Positions 1 to 9,622 are shown, counted from the stretch's first letter. The stretch: DNA of 64,000 bases from Marinicauda algicola (GCF_017161425.1 NZ_CP071057.1:496001-560000); one strand, 5' to 3'. The notes: generated from the sequence alone by a model not told the origin. Numbers and translations are program-made.

Positions 1-1
1 G

Positions 2-901
2 GGCAGTGCCGACGACAACTCGGCGGCCGGCGTCGCGGTGTCCGGCGGCAAGGTCTATCTTACCGGCAAGACGTCAGATGCGTTGCCCGGCGGCACGCAG
101 AACGGCGCGCGCAACGCCTTCGCCGCGAGCCTCGACGCCACCACCGGCGCGCTCGACTGGGTGCAGCAGGTGTCCGGACGCGGGGGCCTCAGCGAGGGAG
201 CGGGCATCGTCGTCGACCCGGCCGGAGACAATGCGCTGACCCGGCTCGGCCTTCCGACGGGCACGCTCTCCCATTCCGACAGCCGCCTCGTCACCGACCG
301 CTCGAGCCTGCGCGCGGGCGATCATTTCTACGTCTCGGTGGACGGCGCGCGGAAGAAGAAGATCACCATCGAGGCGGGCGACACGATGCGCTCGCTGACC
401 TTCAAGCTGAACGCGGCCTTCCTGCTGGACGCCACCGCCGACGTGCGCCGGGCGAGCACCGGCGACGTGCTGCGCGTGAAGCCGAAGGAGGGCGTCACGG
501 TCGAGTTCTTCCCCGGCGATGCCGGCGAGGACGCGCTGGAAGGGCTCGGGCTTCCCACCGGCGCGATCACCGGCAAGGCGAGCCTGCTGGACACCGGCGG
601 CGACACCACCTCGGACGCGCCGAAGATCTTCGCGCTCGAGCTGCCGAGCCGCATGGACATCTCCACGAAGGAAGGCGCGCTCGCCGCCTCGGAGGCCCTT
701 TCCAACGCCATGAGCAAGGTGCAGCGCGCCTATCGCGAGCTGACCGCCGACCCCGCTCTCAAGGAGCTGCTCGCCGGCCCGAAGGCCGGCAAGCGCGGCG
801 GCACCGTGCCCGCCTACCTCCAGGCCCAGCTCGCGAACTATTCCGCGGGTCTGGAGCGCCTGAACGCCGGTGGCGGGGGCGGGACGCTGGGGCTGTTCTA
901 G
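2..901 (+). CDS. beta-propeller repeat / flagellin-hook-like protein, C-terminal part
   Basis: The gene enters from the left edge, so its start is missing; 299 codons are visible. The first ~75 residues look like the last blades of an SBBP/NHL-type beta-propeller (VAVSGGKVYLTGKT, then NAFAASLDATTGALDW). The C-terminal part carries two related segments each ending in LGLPTG, with a hook-IN-like stretch between them (DTMRSLTFKLNAA), resembling elements of flagellar hook and cap proteins. A long propeller followed by such a tail recalls the flagellar protein FlaEY of Caulobacter, but that is only an inference. Its stop shares the palindrome CTAG with the stop of the convergent oxidoreductase gene. 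Confidence 0.6.
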   Translation, partial: GSADDNSAAGVAVSGGKVYLTGKTSDALPGGTQNGARNAFAASLDATTGALDWVQQVSGRGGLSEGAGIVVDPAGDNALTRLGLPTGTLSHSDSRLVTDRSSLRAGDHFYVSVDGARKKKITIEAGDTMRSLTFKLNAAFLLDATADVRRASTGDVLRVKPKEGVTVEFFPGDAGEDALEGLGLPTGAITGKASLLDTGGDTTSDAPKIFALELPSRMDISTKEGALAASEALSNAMSKVQRAYRELTADPALKELLAGPKAGKRGGTVPAYLQAQLANYSAGLERLNAGGGGGTLGLF

Positions 902-2001
902 GCGTGCTCGGCCGCGGCCCGGCGCAGGGCGGGGTAATCGATATAGCCTTCTGCGCCTCCGCCGTAATAGGTCGCCGGATTTCCCTCGTTCAGAGGCGCG
1001 CCGCTGCGGATGCGCGCGGGCAGGTCCGGATTGGCGATGAAGTCCCGCCCGAACGCGACGGCGTCGGCATGGCCGCTCTCGACGGCGGCCGCCGCCCGGT
1101 CGGGCGTATAGTTGCCGTTGGCGATATAGAGCCCCGGCCAGGCCGCGCGGACCGCTGCGAGAATGGCAGGCGCGTCGGGCAGGGCGGTCTCGGTCGAGAA
1201 TTCCTCGACGACATGGAGATAAGCCGCCCCGATCCGCGCCAGGGCGCGCGCCGCGGCGGAGAACAGCGCCTTCGGGTCGCTGTCGCTCATGTCGTTGAAC
1301 TGGCCGACCGGGGAAAGGCGAACGCCCAGCCTCTCGGTGCCGATTTCCCCGGCTATGGCACTGGCCACCTCTTCGAGGAAGCGGATGCGGTTCTCGACCG
1401 GGCCGCCATACTCGTCGGTGCGCCGGTTGACGCCATCGCGCAGGAACTGGTCGACGAGGTAGCCGTTCGCGGCGTGAAGTTCGACCATGTCGAAGCCCGC
1501 CTCGATCGCGTTGCGCGCGGCCCGAGCATAGTCCGCGACGATGGCATCGATCTCCTCGCGGCTCAGCGCTCGCGGCGTGCTGGTATCGGCGACGCCGTCA
1601 TAGGTGACGGTCCAGGTGCGTGCCCGGATCGCCGATGCGGACACCGGTTGAGCGCCGCCGGGCAGCAGCGAGGCGTGGCTGATGCGCCCGACATGCCAGA
1701 GCTGGAGGGCGATGTGCCCGCCGGCCTCGTGAACGCCGTCGGTGATGTCCCGCCAGCGGGCGATCTGCTGCGGGCTGTGAATCCCCGGCGTGTCCCTGTA
1801 ACCCCGCCCCATGGGGCTGATCTGCGTGGCCTCGGTGATGATGAGGCCCGCGCCGGCACGCTGGCGGTAATAGGTCTGCGCAAGTTCGCCGGGTACGCCG
1901 GAGGCGTCGGCGCGGTTGCGCGTGAGCGGTGCCATGAAGATGCGGTTGGAGGCCGTGACCGGGCCGATCTTCAGCGGGGTGAAAAGTGACTCGCGGGACA
2001 T
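898..2001 (-). CDS. NADH:flavin oxidoreductase, Old Yellow Enzyme family (alkene reductase)
   Basis: FMN-dependent TIM-barrel ene-reductase of the NemA/OYE type, 367 aa, the usual length. N-terminal LFTPLKIGPVTASNRIFMAPLTR is the classical start of the family. The substrate-binding pair His-Asn and the catalytic Tyr lie in ELHAANGYL (H176, N179, Y181), followed by DEYGG; the FMN-phosphate segment is near the C terminus in DAVAFGRDFIANPDLP. These enzymes reduce activated C=C bonds such as enones, maleimides and nitro-compounds with NAD(P)H; the natural substrate cannot be read from sequence. It stands alone, convergent with the upstream gene (stops overlapping in CTAG). Confidence 0.92.
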   Translation of the reverse strand: MSRESLFTPLKIGPVTASNRIFMAPLTRNRADASGVPGELAQTYYRQRAGAGLIITEATQISPMGRGYRDTPGIHSPQQIARWRDITDGVHEAGGHIALQLWHVGRISHASLLPGGAQPVSASAIRARTWTVTYDGVADTSTPRALSREEIDAIVADYARAARNAIEAGFDMVELHAANGYLVDQFLRDGVNRRTDEYGGPVENRIRFLEEVASAIAGEIGTERLGVRLSPVGQFNDMSDSDPKALFSAAARALARIGAAYLHVVEEFSTETALPDAPAILAAVRAAWPGLYIANGNYTPDRAAAAVESGHADAVAFGRDFIANPDLPARIRSGAPLNEGNPATYYGGGAEGYIDYPALRRAAAEHA

Positions 2002-2102
2002 GAAGGGACCTTCCGATGGACTGGCGATGCCGCGTCAGTTGGGACGCCGCACGCCCGGCCGGAAGCAGTCCGGCCCCCGCCTCGCGAGATCGTGATCGGC
2101 CC

Positions 2103-3602
2103 CTAAAGCCCCAGCTCCCCCCACATCGCGTCGACGGCCTTCTTCGTCGCCTCGTCCATCTCCAGCTTCTCGCCCCATTCGCGGTCGGTCTCGCCCTCCC
2201 ACTTATTGGTGGCGTCCAGGCCGATCTTCGAGCCGAGGCCGGAGACGGGGGAGGCGAAGTCGAGATAGTCGATGGGGGTGTTCTCGATCATCGTGCAGTC
2301 GCGCGCGGGGTCCATGCGGGTGGTGATCGCCCACCACACATCGTCCCAGTCGCGCGCGTCTATGTCGTCGTCCACGACGATGACCCACTTGGTGTACATG
2401 AACTGGCGCAGATAGCTCCAGGCGCCGAGCATCACGCGCTTGGCGTGGCCGGGATAGGCCTTCTTCATCGAGATCACCGCGATGCGGTAGGAGCACCCTT
2501 CCGGGGGCAGCCAGAAATCGACGATCTCGGGAAACTGCTGCTGGATGAGGGGGATGAAGACCTCGTTGAGGGCCTCGCCCAGGACGCTGGGTTCGTCCGG
2601 CGGGCGGCCGGTGAAGGTGGTCAGGTAGATCGGGTCCTTGCGCATGGTGATCGCGCTGACCTGGAAGACCGGGAAGCGCTCGACCGAGTTGTAGTAGCCG
2701 GTGTGGTCGCCATAGGGCCCTTCCGGCGCGTCCTCGTCGAGCAGGACATGGCCCTCGATGACGATCTCGGCCTCGGCGGGTACTTTCAGCGGCACGGTCT
2801 TGCAGTCGACGAGCTCGGCCTTCTTGCCCCTCAGGAGCCCCGCGAACTGGTATTCGGAGAGCGTGTCGGGCACGGGCGTCACGGCGGCCAGGATCGTGCC
2901 CGGATCGGCGCCGAGCACCGCGGCGGCGGGCAGGGGCTCGGGCCTCTCCTTCTTCCAGCGCTGGTAGTGCTGCGCCCCGCCGCGATGCTTCAGCCAGCGC
3001 ATGATCGTGCGATCCTTGCCGAGCTTCTGCATGCGGTAGATGCCGAGATTGAAGTCGTCCTCCCTGGAGTCCGACGGCCCCTTCGTGACCACAAGGGGCC
3101 AGGTGATGAGCGGGGCCGGCTCGCCCGGCCAGCAGCCCTGGATCGGCAGGCGGCCGAGATCGATATCGTCTCCGGTCAGCACGACCTCCTGGCAGGGCGC
3201 CTTGCGAACGGTCGCGGGCCGCATGCTCATTACGGTCTTCGCCAGCGGCAGCATGTCGAGCGCGTCGCGAAACCCGCGCGGCGGTTCGGGCTGGCGCAGG
3301 AAGGCGAGGAGTTCGCCGACCTCGCGCAATTGTGCGGCCGTGCGGCGCGGCTCACCGCCCAGCGTGACGGCCCGCGCCACGCGCTCCACCGTGCCGAAGA
3401 GATTGACGAGGGCGGGCATCTCGGCCGGGCGGCCGTCTTCGTGGACCGGGTTCTCGAACAGTACGGCCGGGCCCTTCTTCGCGAGCAGGCGGCGCTGGAT
3501 CTCGGTCATTTCAAGATGGGTCGAGACCGGACGCGAGACGCGGACGAGTTCGCCGTCGGCTTCCAGCTGTTCGATGAAGTCCCGCAGTGATTTGTAGGCC
3601 AT
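2103..3602 (-). CDS. ubiD: UbiD family decarboxylase (3-octaprenyl-4-hydroxybenzoate carboxy-lyase)
   Basis: UbiD-type prenyl-FMN-dependent decarboxylase, 499 aa. In ubiquinone synthesis it removes the carboxylate from octaprenyl-hydroxybenzoate. The protein begins [22 protein letters not shown] and contains the conserved blocks expected of true Ubi[13 protein letters not shown] (cofactor/Mn site region), [19 protein letters not shown] and the C-terminal [15 protein letters not shown]. Length and motifs fit the ubiquinone enzyme better than the shorter aromatic-acid decarboxylases. No ubiX, which makes the prenylated flavin, is adjacent; it must lie elsewhere. Monocistronic, with a short gap to the permease gene upstream. 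Confidence 0.93.
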   Translation of the reverse strand: MAYKSLRDFIEQLEADGELVRVSRPVSTHLEMTEIQRRLLAKKGPAVLFENPVHEDGRPAEMPALVNLFGTVERVARAVTLGGEPRRTAAQLREVGELLAFLRQPEPPRGFRDALDMLPLAKTVMSMRPATVRKAPCQEVVLTGDDIDLGRLPIQGCWPGEPAPLITWPLVVTKGPSDSREDDFNLGIYRMQKLGKDRTIMRWLKHRGGAQHYQRWKKERPEPLPAAAVLGADPGTILAAVTPVPDTLSEYQFAGLLRGKKAELVDCKTVPLKVPAEAEIVIEGHVLLDEDAPEGPYGDHTGYYNSVERFPVFQVSAITMRKDPIYLTTFTGRPPDEPSVLGEALNEVFIPLIQQQFPEIVDFWLPPEGCSYRIAVISMKKAYPGHAKRVMLGAWSYLRQFMYTKWVIVVDDDIDARDWDDVWWAITTRMDPARDCTMIENTPIDYLDFASPVSGLGSKIGLDATNKWEGETDREWGEKLEMDEATKKAVDAMWGELGL

Positions 3603-3670
3603 GACCGGCTCCCTTGCCCGGCACGGAAACTAGGCCGTGCCGGGCAAGGGGCCAAGCGGGAAGCTGTGCC

Positions 3671-5152
3671 TCACACGTCCCTGGAGATGCGGCTGTTCCT
3701 GAGGCCGTAGAGGAAGTAGACGCCGAGGCCGACCACCAGATAGCTGCCGATCAGCAGGAAGTTGTGGATCGGCATCTGGATGATCAGGAAGCCGCAGGTC
3801 AGCACGCCGAGAATGGGCGTGAGCGGATAGAAGGGCACCTTGAACGGGCGGTGCAGCTCGGGATGGCTCTTCCTGAGATACATCACCGAGATGCAGACCA
3901 TGGCGAAGGCGGCGAGCGTGCCGAGGCTGACGAGGTCGCCGAGCACCTTGATCGGGGTCGTGGCCGCGGCCGCGGCCACGGCGCCGCCGACGATCACGGT
4001 GTTCATCCAGGGGGTCTTCCGCCTGGAGTGAAGCCGCGAGAACAGCGGCGGCAGGAGGCCGTCCTTGCCCATGGTGTAGAAGATGCGGGTCTGGCCGTAG
4101 AGCAGGACCAGCATCACGCTGGACAGGCCCAGGATCGCGCCCGCCTTGATGAAGAAGGAGAACCAGCCCAGCCCGATCGCGTCCACGGCCGTGGCCATCG
4201 GGTCGGGCACCGCCAGCAGGGTGAAGGGCACGATGCCCGTCAGCACCAGCGCGGTCAGCATGTAGAGCGCGGTGGAGATGCCGAGCGAGCCGATGATGCC
4301 GATCGGCAGGTCGCGCTGCGGGTTCTTGGCTTCGGCCGCGGCGGTGGAGACCGCCTCGAAGCCGACATAGGCGAAGAAGATGATCGAGGCGGCCCGGAAC
4401 ACGCCCTGCAGGCCGAACTCGTCGCCGCCCTGGTGGGGCGGGATGAAGGGCGTCCAGTTCGCCCGGTCGACATAGAAGAAGCCGATCACGATGAAGGCGA
4501 CGAGCACGGCGACCTTCAGCACGACGAAGAAGTTGTTCGCGCGCGCGGACTCGCTGACCCCGAGCACCAGCAGCCCGGTCACGCCCGCCACGCCGAGCAG
4601 AGCGGGCAGGTTGGCGATGGCCGTGGTGGTGGTGCCGTCGGCGAGCGTGACGGCACTGCCCGTCGGGGCGGCGAGCTCGGGCGGGATGTGGACGCCGAAA
4701 TCGGCGAGGAAACTCACCACGTAACCCGACCAGCCGACCGCGACGGTCGAGGCGGCAAGGCCGTATTCGAGCACGAGCAGGAGGCCCATCACCCAGGCGA
4801 TGATCTCGCCCAGCACGGTGTAGGCGTAGGTATAGGCCGATCCCGAGACGGGCAGCACGCTCGCGAGCTCGGCATAGCAGAGACCCGCGAAGGCGCACAC
4901 GAAGCCGGCGATGATGAAGGACAGGACGATGGCCGGGCCGGCATGGGCGGCGGCGGCCTGGCCGGTGATCACGAAGATGCCCGCGCCGATGATGCAGCCG
5001 ACGCCGAGACTGGTGAGATTGAGGGGGCCCAGATGGCGGTGAAGCTCTTCACCCTGGAACTGGGACTGGACGAGCGCGACGGACTTGCGCGCGAAAAGCC
5101 GCTTCCACAAGCGGCCTGACCCGGTGGACGGGTCGAGCGGAGCGTCGGTCAA
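3671..5152 (-). CDS. APC-superfamily amino acid permease
   Basis: Inner-membrane amino-acid transporter of the APC/CAT type with about 12 hydrophobic helices. The N-terminal fingerprint GVGCIIGAGIFVITGQAAAAHAGPA is cut here to its core, GAGIFVITG, in helix 1; SGSAYTYAYTVLGEIIAW is in helix 3. The frame is open upstream to about 5380, but the family begins near WKRLFARKSVALV, so I chose a TTG at 5150-5152 that has GAGGG seven bases upstream; this gives 493 aa. The longer N terminus would be Arg/Pro-rich and unlike the family. It is divergent from the CHAT-like gene at 5383. Confidence 0.85.
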   Translation of the reverse strand: MTDAPLDPSTGSGRLWKRLFARKSVALVQSQFQGEELHRHLGPLNLTSLGVGCIIGAGIFVITGQAAAAHAGPAIVLSFIIAGFVCAFAGLCYAELASVLPVSGSAYTYAYTVLGEIIAWVMGLLLVLEYGLAASTVAVGWSGYVVSFLADFGVHIPPELAAPTGSAVTLADGTTTTAIANLPALLGVAGVTGLLVLGVSESARANNFFVVLKVAVLVAFIVIGFFYVDRANWTPFIPPHQGGDEFGLQGVFRAASIIFFAYVGFEAVSTAAAEAKNPQRDLPIGIIGSLGISTALYMLTALVLTGIVPFTLLAVPDPMATAVDAIGLGWFSFFIKAGAILGLSSVMLVLLYGQTRIFYTMGKDGLLPPLFSRLHSRRKTPWMNTVIVGGAVAAAAATTPIKVLGDLVSLGTLAAFAMVCISVMYLRKSHPELHRPFKVPFYPLTPILGVLTCGFLIIQMPIHNFLLIGSYLVVGLGVYFLYGLRNSRISRDV

Positions 5153-5382
5153 GGAACGACCCTCTATGAGCCTTCCCACGGCGGCGAGGCTTCGAGCTGA
5201 AACCGATGTCGCCGGGTCGATCCGTGGGCCCGCCGCGGGGGAATCGTTACATCGGGTGCGGCCATTTGGAAACGGGATTCTGCGGCGGCCCGCAGGGTCT
5301 CGCCGCAGACGATTTTTTCTCTCGCGCGCTATTACAGCTTGTGGCATATTCCCATTACAAATCGATCGGGGAGTCCGCACGC

Positions 5383-5991
5383 ATGGCCTCGATGGTGGAC
5401 GTCATCGCCATACCGGCCAATGGCTGGAACGGCACCGAGCGCGCCGACAAGGACCGCGCGGCCAACGCCGCGGCGGCGGCCCGCAACGATCTCCTCGCCG
5501 TCACCGGCTATGTCGAGATCGACGATCTGGTCTCGAAGGTCGCGGCCGCGCTCGCCGCGGACCCGCAGTCTCCCTGCCTTCGCTCGCTGGAGATCCACGC
5601 TCACGGCAATCCGGTCCAGGTGGATGATTTCCTGGCGTGGGAACGGGCCGAATGGGGCCGCAAGCTGAAGACGCTGAACTGGTGCGACCAGGCGGAGATC
5701 TATCTCGCGGGCTGCAATACCGGCCTTGAGATGCCGCCGAGCTATGGCTGGCCCGGCCCCCTGGCCAGGGATCTCGCCACGAACATGGCCTTCACCCAGG
5801 GCCAGTTCGAGGTCCGCATCACGGTCTACGGCTCGGCGGGCTATCTCTACGGCGCCCGGGCGCTCGGCGGGCTGCGCACGATCCGCCAGTATGTTCAGAA
5901 AAAGGGAGGCCGGAAGAAGTTCTGGAACATCTATCCGGGCGCGCGCGATGCGAACGGCACCGATGTCTGGAACGCGTTTCGGAACTGGTAA
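5383..5991 (+). CDS. Uncharacterised protein with a CHAT/DUF4347-like His...Cys motif
   Basis: 202 aa, starting at an ATG with GGGGAG nine bases upstream; the frame is open further upstream but that part looks non-coding. Two conserved-looking blocks stand out: SLEIHAHGNPVQVDDFL at about 75-90 and EIYLAGCNTGLE at about 110-120. A strand ending in H-x-H-G followed by a strand ending in a small-residue-Cys-x-T-G is the signature of caspase-fold families (CHAT, DUF4347), where His and Cys form the catalytic dyad. The segment VRITVYGSAGYLYGARALGG follows. No signal peptide. It precedes an unknown 115-aa gene by 6 bp, so both are probably one operon. The peptidase activity is inference only. Confidence 0.6.
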   Translation: MASMVDVIAIPANGWNGTERADKDRAANAAAAARNDLLAVTGYVEIDDLVSKVAAALAADPQSPCLRSLEIHAHGNPVQVDDFLAWERAEWGRKLKTLNWCDQAEIYLAGCNTGLEMPPSYGWPGPLARDLATNMAFTQGQFEVRITVYGSAGYLYGARALGGLRTIRQYVQKKGGRKKFWNIYPGARDANGTDVWNAFRNW

Positions 5992-5997
5992 CCCGCC

Positions 5998-6345
5998 ATG
6001 GCCACCATCACCGTCGAATTTCCCGCCGTCGCCAGGCGCCTGACGCTCGACCAGGCCCAGACCGACATGTTCATGGAAGAGTTCCGCCGGGTGAGCCGGA
6101 GGAGCCTGTGGGACTGGCTGGTCGCGCTGTTCTCGCGCGGCTCGCCGGCGTCTGCGGCTCCGCCGATCGCACCGGAACTGATCGTGAAGGTGGAGGAGGG
6201 CGGCCGGGTCGACACCTACGAGATCGGCGGCCGCTTCGTGCTGAGCGAGCCCGGCGGTGTCGAGCCGAGGCAGTTCTACTTCGCGCTGCTGCTCTTCGAA
6301 TGGCTCGAGCAGGCCGGATCGAGTTCCGCGCCGACGGCTCCCTGA
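5998..6345 (+). CDS. Hypothetical protein paired with the CHAT-like gene
   Basis: 115 aa, not recognised. It starts 6 bp after the stop of the CHAT-like gene, so the two are very likely co-transcribed. The N-terminal half holds an amphipathic segment (LTLDQAQTDMFMEEFRRVSR) and a tryptophan-rich stretch (SLWDWLVALFSRG). The C-terminal half has alternating strand-like stretches (LIVKVEEGGRVDTYEIGGRFVL) and ends in PRQFYFALLLFEWLEQ. No signal peptide or clear membrane helix. Possible roles, such as a partner, regulator or substrate of the upstream protein, are speculation from the gene pairing. Confidence 0.6.
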   Translation: MATITVEFPAVARRLTLDQAQTDMFMEEFRRVSRRSLWDWLVALFSRGSPASAAPPIAPELIVKVEEGGRVDTYEIGGRFVLSEPGGVEPRQFYFALLLFEWLEQAGSSSAPTAP

Positions 6346-6379
6346 CCCGATCCGGGCGGAGCCGCCGCACGCGGGCCGG

Positions 6380-7855
6380 CTATTGCGGCAGGCCCTCCGG
6401 CTCGCCGACGGTGTCCTCGTCCTCGACCGGCAGGTCGGCCGGGCCGGGCGTCTCGAAGCCCTCGACGGCCTCGACCGGGTCCATCTGCGGGTGCAGCGCG
6501 GCGAACACGTTGGCGAGCAGGGCGAACGTGCCGTCATCGGCGAAATTCGTCGCGCCGAGCCGGACCACGACGAGGTCGGCGTCCGGGACGATGAAGGCGC
6601 GCTGGCCCTGGAATCCGCCCATGTAGACCGTTCCCGAGAGCGCCTCGACGCTGGGATGGCCGAGCCAGAAGCCGAGCCCATAATCGCGATCTCCGGCCGC
6701 GCCCTCGCGGGTGCCGCCCACGGTGTGCGTGGCGACGATCTCGTCGAAGCCGGGCCCGAAGACGCGCGTGCCGTCCGGGGCGAGGCCGTCGTCGAGATAG
6801 GCCTGGCCCATGCGCGCCCAGTCCTGCGCGGCCGCATACATGTAGGAGCTGCCCTGCAGCGTGCCGGCCTCGTCGGTCTCGAAGATCGCCGAATGCATGG
6901 CGAGCGGGGCGAAGACGCGCTCGCGCACGGCGGCGAGGTCCTCGATCATGGGGCCGGGCAGGGCGTCCTGCATGGCGCGCGTGGCCAGCACCGTCTGCCC
7001 GCTCATGTACTGCCAGTGCGTGCCGGGTTCGTGGACGAGGGGCTGGCGCGCCGCCCAGGCCGCCATGTCGCTCTGCGTGAACAGCATCTGCGAATTGGGA
7101 TCGGTGCCGTCATTCCTCTCGTCGAGCCTGAGCCCGGCCGTCATGCGCAGGAGGTGCTCGAGCGTGATCTCGCCCTTCTGCGGGGTCTCCTCCAGCACCT
7201 CCTCGTCGGTGATGGCCCGCGCCTGGAGCGTGATCTCGCCGCGGTGGACCATCGCCCCGGCGAGCGTGGCGGCGAGGCTCTTGGTCATCGACCAGCCGTG
7301 CAGCGGCGTCGCGGGCGTGACGCCGTCGCCATAGCGCTCGGCCACGAGGCGGCCCTCGTGCAGCACCACGACGGCGAGCGTGTTGCGTCCCCCGCCCTCG
7401 GGCTCGGAGAAGGCCTGGTCGATCGCGGCCTCCAGCGCGTGCGTGTCGAAGGCCGCATCGCGGTGGGCCGCGTCGAGCGTCATCGCCTCGAAGGGGCGGT
7501 CCCAGGGCAGGGAAAGGGTCTCGTCGAAATCGCGCCCGTCATGGACCAGCGTGCAGCCGATGCCCTCGCGGAACACGGCGCGCTGGCCGTAGAGAAAGCC
7601 CAGGAGGTTGGAGCGCACCTCGTTCTCGCCGACCGTCGCGGACACGAGGCGAGCGGCATCGCCGAGCAGGGGGTCGACATAGAGCGCGCGGGCCCGCTGC
7701 GGGGTGAAGCCGGAGACGAAGTGCAGCGAGCAGACCTGCTTGGCCGTGATGCCGGTGGCGGTGGGCAGGTAGATGCGGTGCAGCCCGGTGCGGGTGAAGA
7801 TCACGCCGCCGGCGACGAGCGCCAGCACCAGGAGCAGGACGACGATGCGCTTCAT
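6380..7855 (-). CDS. Serine hydrolase, beta-lactamase/class C family, membrane-anchored
   Basis: 491 aa from an ATG with AGGGGG six bases upstream; this start gives a clean N-terminal signal anchor (MKRIVVLLLVLALVAGGVIF). The class-C beta-lactamase/esterase nucleophile motif SxxK is in GWSMTKSLAA at about 228-232, and the second motif Y-x-x appears in SSYMYAAAQDW. Related proteins include esterases, D-aminopeptidases and penicillin-binding-like proteins; sequence alone does not say which, and it should not be taken as a resistance gene. It acts on the periplasmic face. Tail-to-tail with the small gene ending at 6345, divergent from the small membrane protein at 7987. Confidence 0.85.
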   Translation of the reverse strand: MKRIVVLLLVLALVAGGVIFTRTGLHRIYLPTATGITAKQVCSLHFVSGFTPQRARALYVDPLLGDAARLVSATVGENEVRSNLLGFLYGQRAVFREGIGCTLVHDGRDFDETLSLPWDRPFEAMTLDAAHRDAAFDTHALEAAIDQAFSEPEGGGRNTLAVVVLHEGRLVAERYGDGVTPATPLHGWSMTKSLAATLAGAMVHRGEITLQARAITDEEVLEETPQKGEITLEHLLRMTAGLRLDERNDGTDPNSQMLFTQSDMAAWAARQPLVHEPGTHWQYMSGQTVLATRAMQDALPGPMIEDLAAVRERVFAPLAMHSAIFETDEAGTLQGSSYMYAAAQDWARMGQAYLDDGLAPDGTRVFGPGFDEIVATHTVGGTREGAAGDRDYGLGFWLGHPSVEALSGTVYMGGFQGQRAFIVPDADLVVVRLGATNFADDGTFALLANVFAALHPQMDPVEAVEGFETPGPADLPVEDEDTVGEPEGLPQ

Positions 7856-7986
7856 GGCGTTCCCCCTTTGCAGCGGGTGAAGACTTGCCCATCGCGGCCG
7901 GGATGGCAATCGCCGCGCCGCCGCAGCCCGGCGGGCAACCGCCGTCCCCGCAGGCCCGTTTCGTCGCGTGAAGGAGGTGAGCGGCC

Positions 7987-8289
7987 GTGAGCGCTCTCTA
8001 CAAGTTTCTCGGCGTGTGCCTGATCCTGATCGGCCTGCCCTGGATGTGGCTGCCGATCCCGTTCGGCGCCGTCCTCGTCGCGCTGGGGTTCGCCCTGCTG
8101 ATCACGGGGTCGGAGACCGGGGCCGAGCGCCTGCGCGGCCTGCGCAGCCGCTATCACTGGTTCGACCGCGCCCTCCTGGAGGCCTGCCGCTACCTGCCCA
8201 CGCGCCTGGCCGACCCGATCGACCGCACGGCCTGCCGCAGCGAGGAGGAGCGCCGGCGCGACCGGGAGGGCGGTAAGAAGCGAAAATAG
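7987..8289 (+). CDS. Small two-helix membrane protein (PGPGW-like), paralogue 1
   Basis: 100 aa. Two hydrophobic segments in the first half, separated by a tight Pro/Trp turn (LIGLPWMWLPIPFG), then a positively charged cytoplasmic tail (EEERRRDREGGKKRK). This hairpin layout resembles the PGPGW family of small membrane proteins of unknown function. It starts after a GAGGTGAGCGGCC ribosome-binding region. A paralogue with the same layout lies at 9692, and the two flank the sugar dehydrogenase gene. No function can be assigned. Confidence 0.7.
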   Translation: MSALYKFLGVCLILIGLPWMWLPIPFGAVLVALGFALLITGSETGAERLRGLRSRYHWFDRALLEACRYLPTRLADPIDRTACRSEEERRRDREGGKKRK

Positions 8290-8374
8290 GAAGGCCGGAT
8301 GCGCAACTCTGCCCCGGGGCGGAACGTTTCGCGGAACACAGACGCTTCGTTCCACCGCCTCAGAGGCCCGTTCC

Positions 8375-9622
8375 ATGACCCGCCTGCCGATCCTCCTCGT
8401 GCCCGTCCTGCTGATGGCCTGCTCGCCGGAGGGGGAGGCGCCGCCGGTCGTGGATAGCGGCTGGGACCAGTCCGAGCGCCCGGCGATGGCCCCGCAGCCG
8501 CAGTCCGAGGATTTCGGCGACCGCAACACCGGGTTCGAACCGGCCTTCGAGGGCCAGACGCGCGCCCCGCTGCCCGGGCAGACCCACGACTGGAGGGTGG
8601 AGACCGTCGGCGAGCGCCTCGGCGAGGTGTGGGGTTTCACCTTCCTGCCCGGGGGCGACATCCTGTTCACGAAGAAGTCCGGCACGCTGCACGTGCTGTC
8701 CGGGGGCCAGGCTTCCGGGCCGATCGAGGGCCTGCCCGCGATCGACACCGACGACCAGGGCGGGTTGCTCGATATCGTCCTGGATCAGGATTTCCCAGAT
8801 AACAGACTGATCTATTTTTCGTTTTCCGAACCGCGTGGCGAGGGCGAGAACGGCACCTCGGTGGCGCGTGCCCGCCTGTCGGACGACCGCAGCGCCCTCG
8901 AGGAGCTCGAGGTGATCTTCCGCCAGCAGCCGGCCTGGGACTCCTCGATGCATTTCGGCTCGCGGCTGGTCTGGGGAGAGGACGGCACGCTCTTCGTCAC
9001 GCTCGGCGAACGCTTCCACCCCGCTCCGCGCCAGCTGGCGCAGGACCCGACCAACCATATCGGCACCATCGTGCGCATCGAGCCGGATGGCTCCATCCCG
9101 CAGGACAATCCCTTCACCACGACGAGCGCGGGCGCGGATGCGGTCTATGCCTACGGTATCCGCAACAGCCAGGCCGCCGCGCTCGGGCCCGACGGGCGGC
9201 TGTGGGAAATCGAGCACGGGCCGCAGGGCGGCGACGAGCTCAACCTGATCGAACCGGGCGGCAATTACGGCTGGCCGGTCGTGGGCTATGGCGAGCAGTA
9301 TGACGGCACGCCCCAGCACGAGCGCGCCAGCCTGCCGGGCATGATCGATCCGGTCTATTTCTGGGACCCGGTCATCGCGCCCTCGGGGATGATCTTCTAT
9401 GACGGCGAGCTGTTCCCGCAGTGGCGGGGCGACATCTTCGTCGGCGGGCTCGCCTCCCGGAAGCTCGTTCGCCTGACGCTGGAGGACGAGCGCGTGACCG
9501 GCGAGGAATGGCTGGAGATGGACGGGCGCATCCGCGAGGTCGAACAGGGCCCGGACGGCGCGATCTACGTCTCCGACGAGAGCAATGCCACGATCCTCAG
9601 GATCGTCCCGGCGCAGGATTGA
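8375..9622 (+). CDS. PQQ-dependent sugar dehydrogenase, lipoprotein
   Basis: 415 aa, soluble aldose-sugar-dehydrogenase type (YliI/Asd-like six-bladed propeller). A lipoprotein signal peptide ends in a lipobox (LLMAC, Cys14), so it is tethered in the envelope. Family hallmarks: WGFTFLPGGDILFTKKSGTL near the start, DDQGGLLDIVLDQDF, HFGSRLVWGEDGTLFVTLGE with the catalytic-site His, then IEHGPQGGDELNLIEPGGNYGWPVVGYG, where PQQ/Ca ligands normally lie, and FVGGLASRKLVRL. It oxidises free aldoses to lactones using periplasmic PQQ. No PQQ-synthesis genes are in view, so cofactor supply is unknown. Flanked by two paralogous small membrane proteins. Confidence 0.92.
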   Translation: MTRLPILLVPVLLMACSPEGEAPPVVDSGWDQSERPAMAPQPQSEDFGDRNTGFEPAFEGQTRAPLPGQTHDWRVETVGERLGEVWGFTFLPGGDILFTKKSGTLHVLSGGQASGPIEGLPAIDTDDQGGLLDIVLDQDFPDNRLIYFSFSEPRGEGENGTSVARARLSDDRSALEELEVIFRQQPAWDSSMHFGSRLVWGEDGTLFVTLGERFHPAPRQLAQDPTNHIGTIVRIEPDGSIPQDNPFTTTSAGADAVYAYGIRNSQAAALGPDGRLWEIEHGPQGGDELNLIEPGGNYGWPVVGYGEQYDGTPQHERASLPGMIDPVYFWDPVIAPSGMIFYDGELFPQWRGDIFVGGLASRKLVRLTLEDERVTGEEWLEMDGRIREVEQGPDGAIYVSDESNATILRIVPAQD

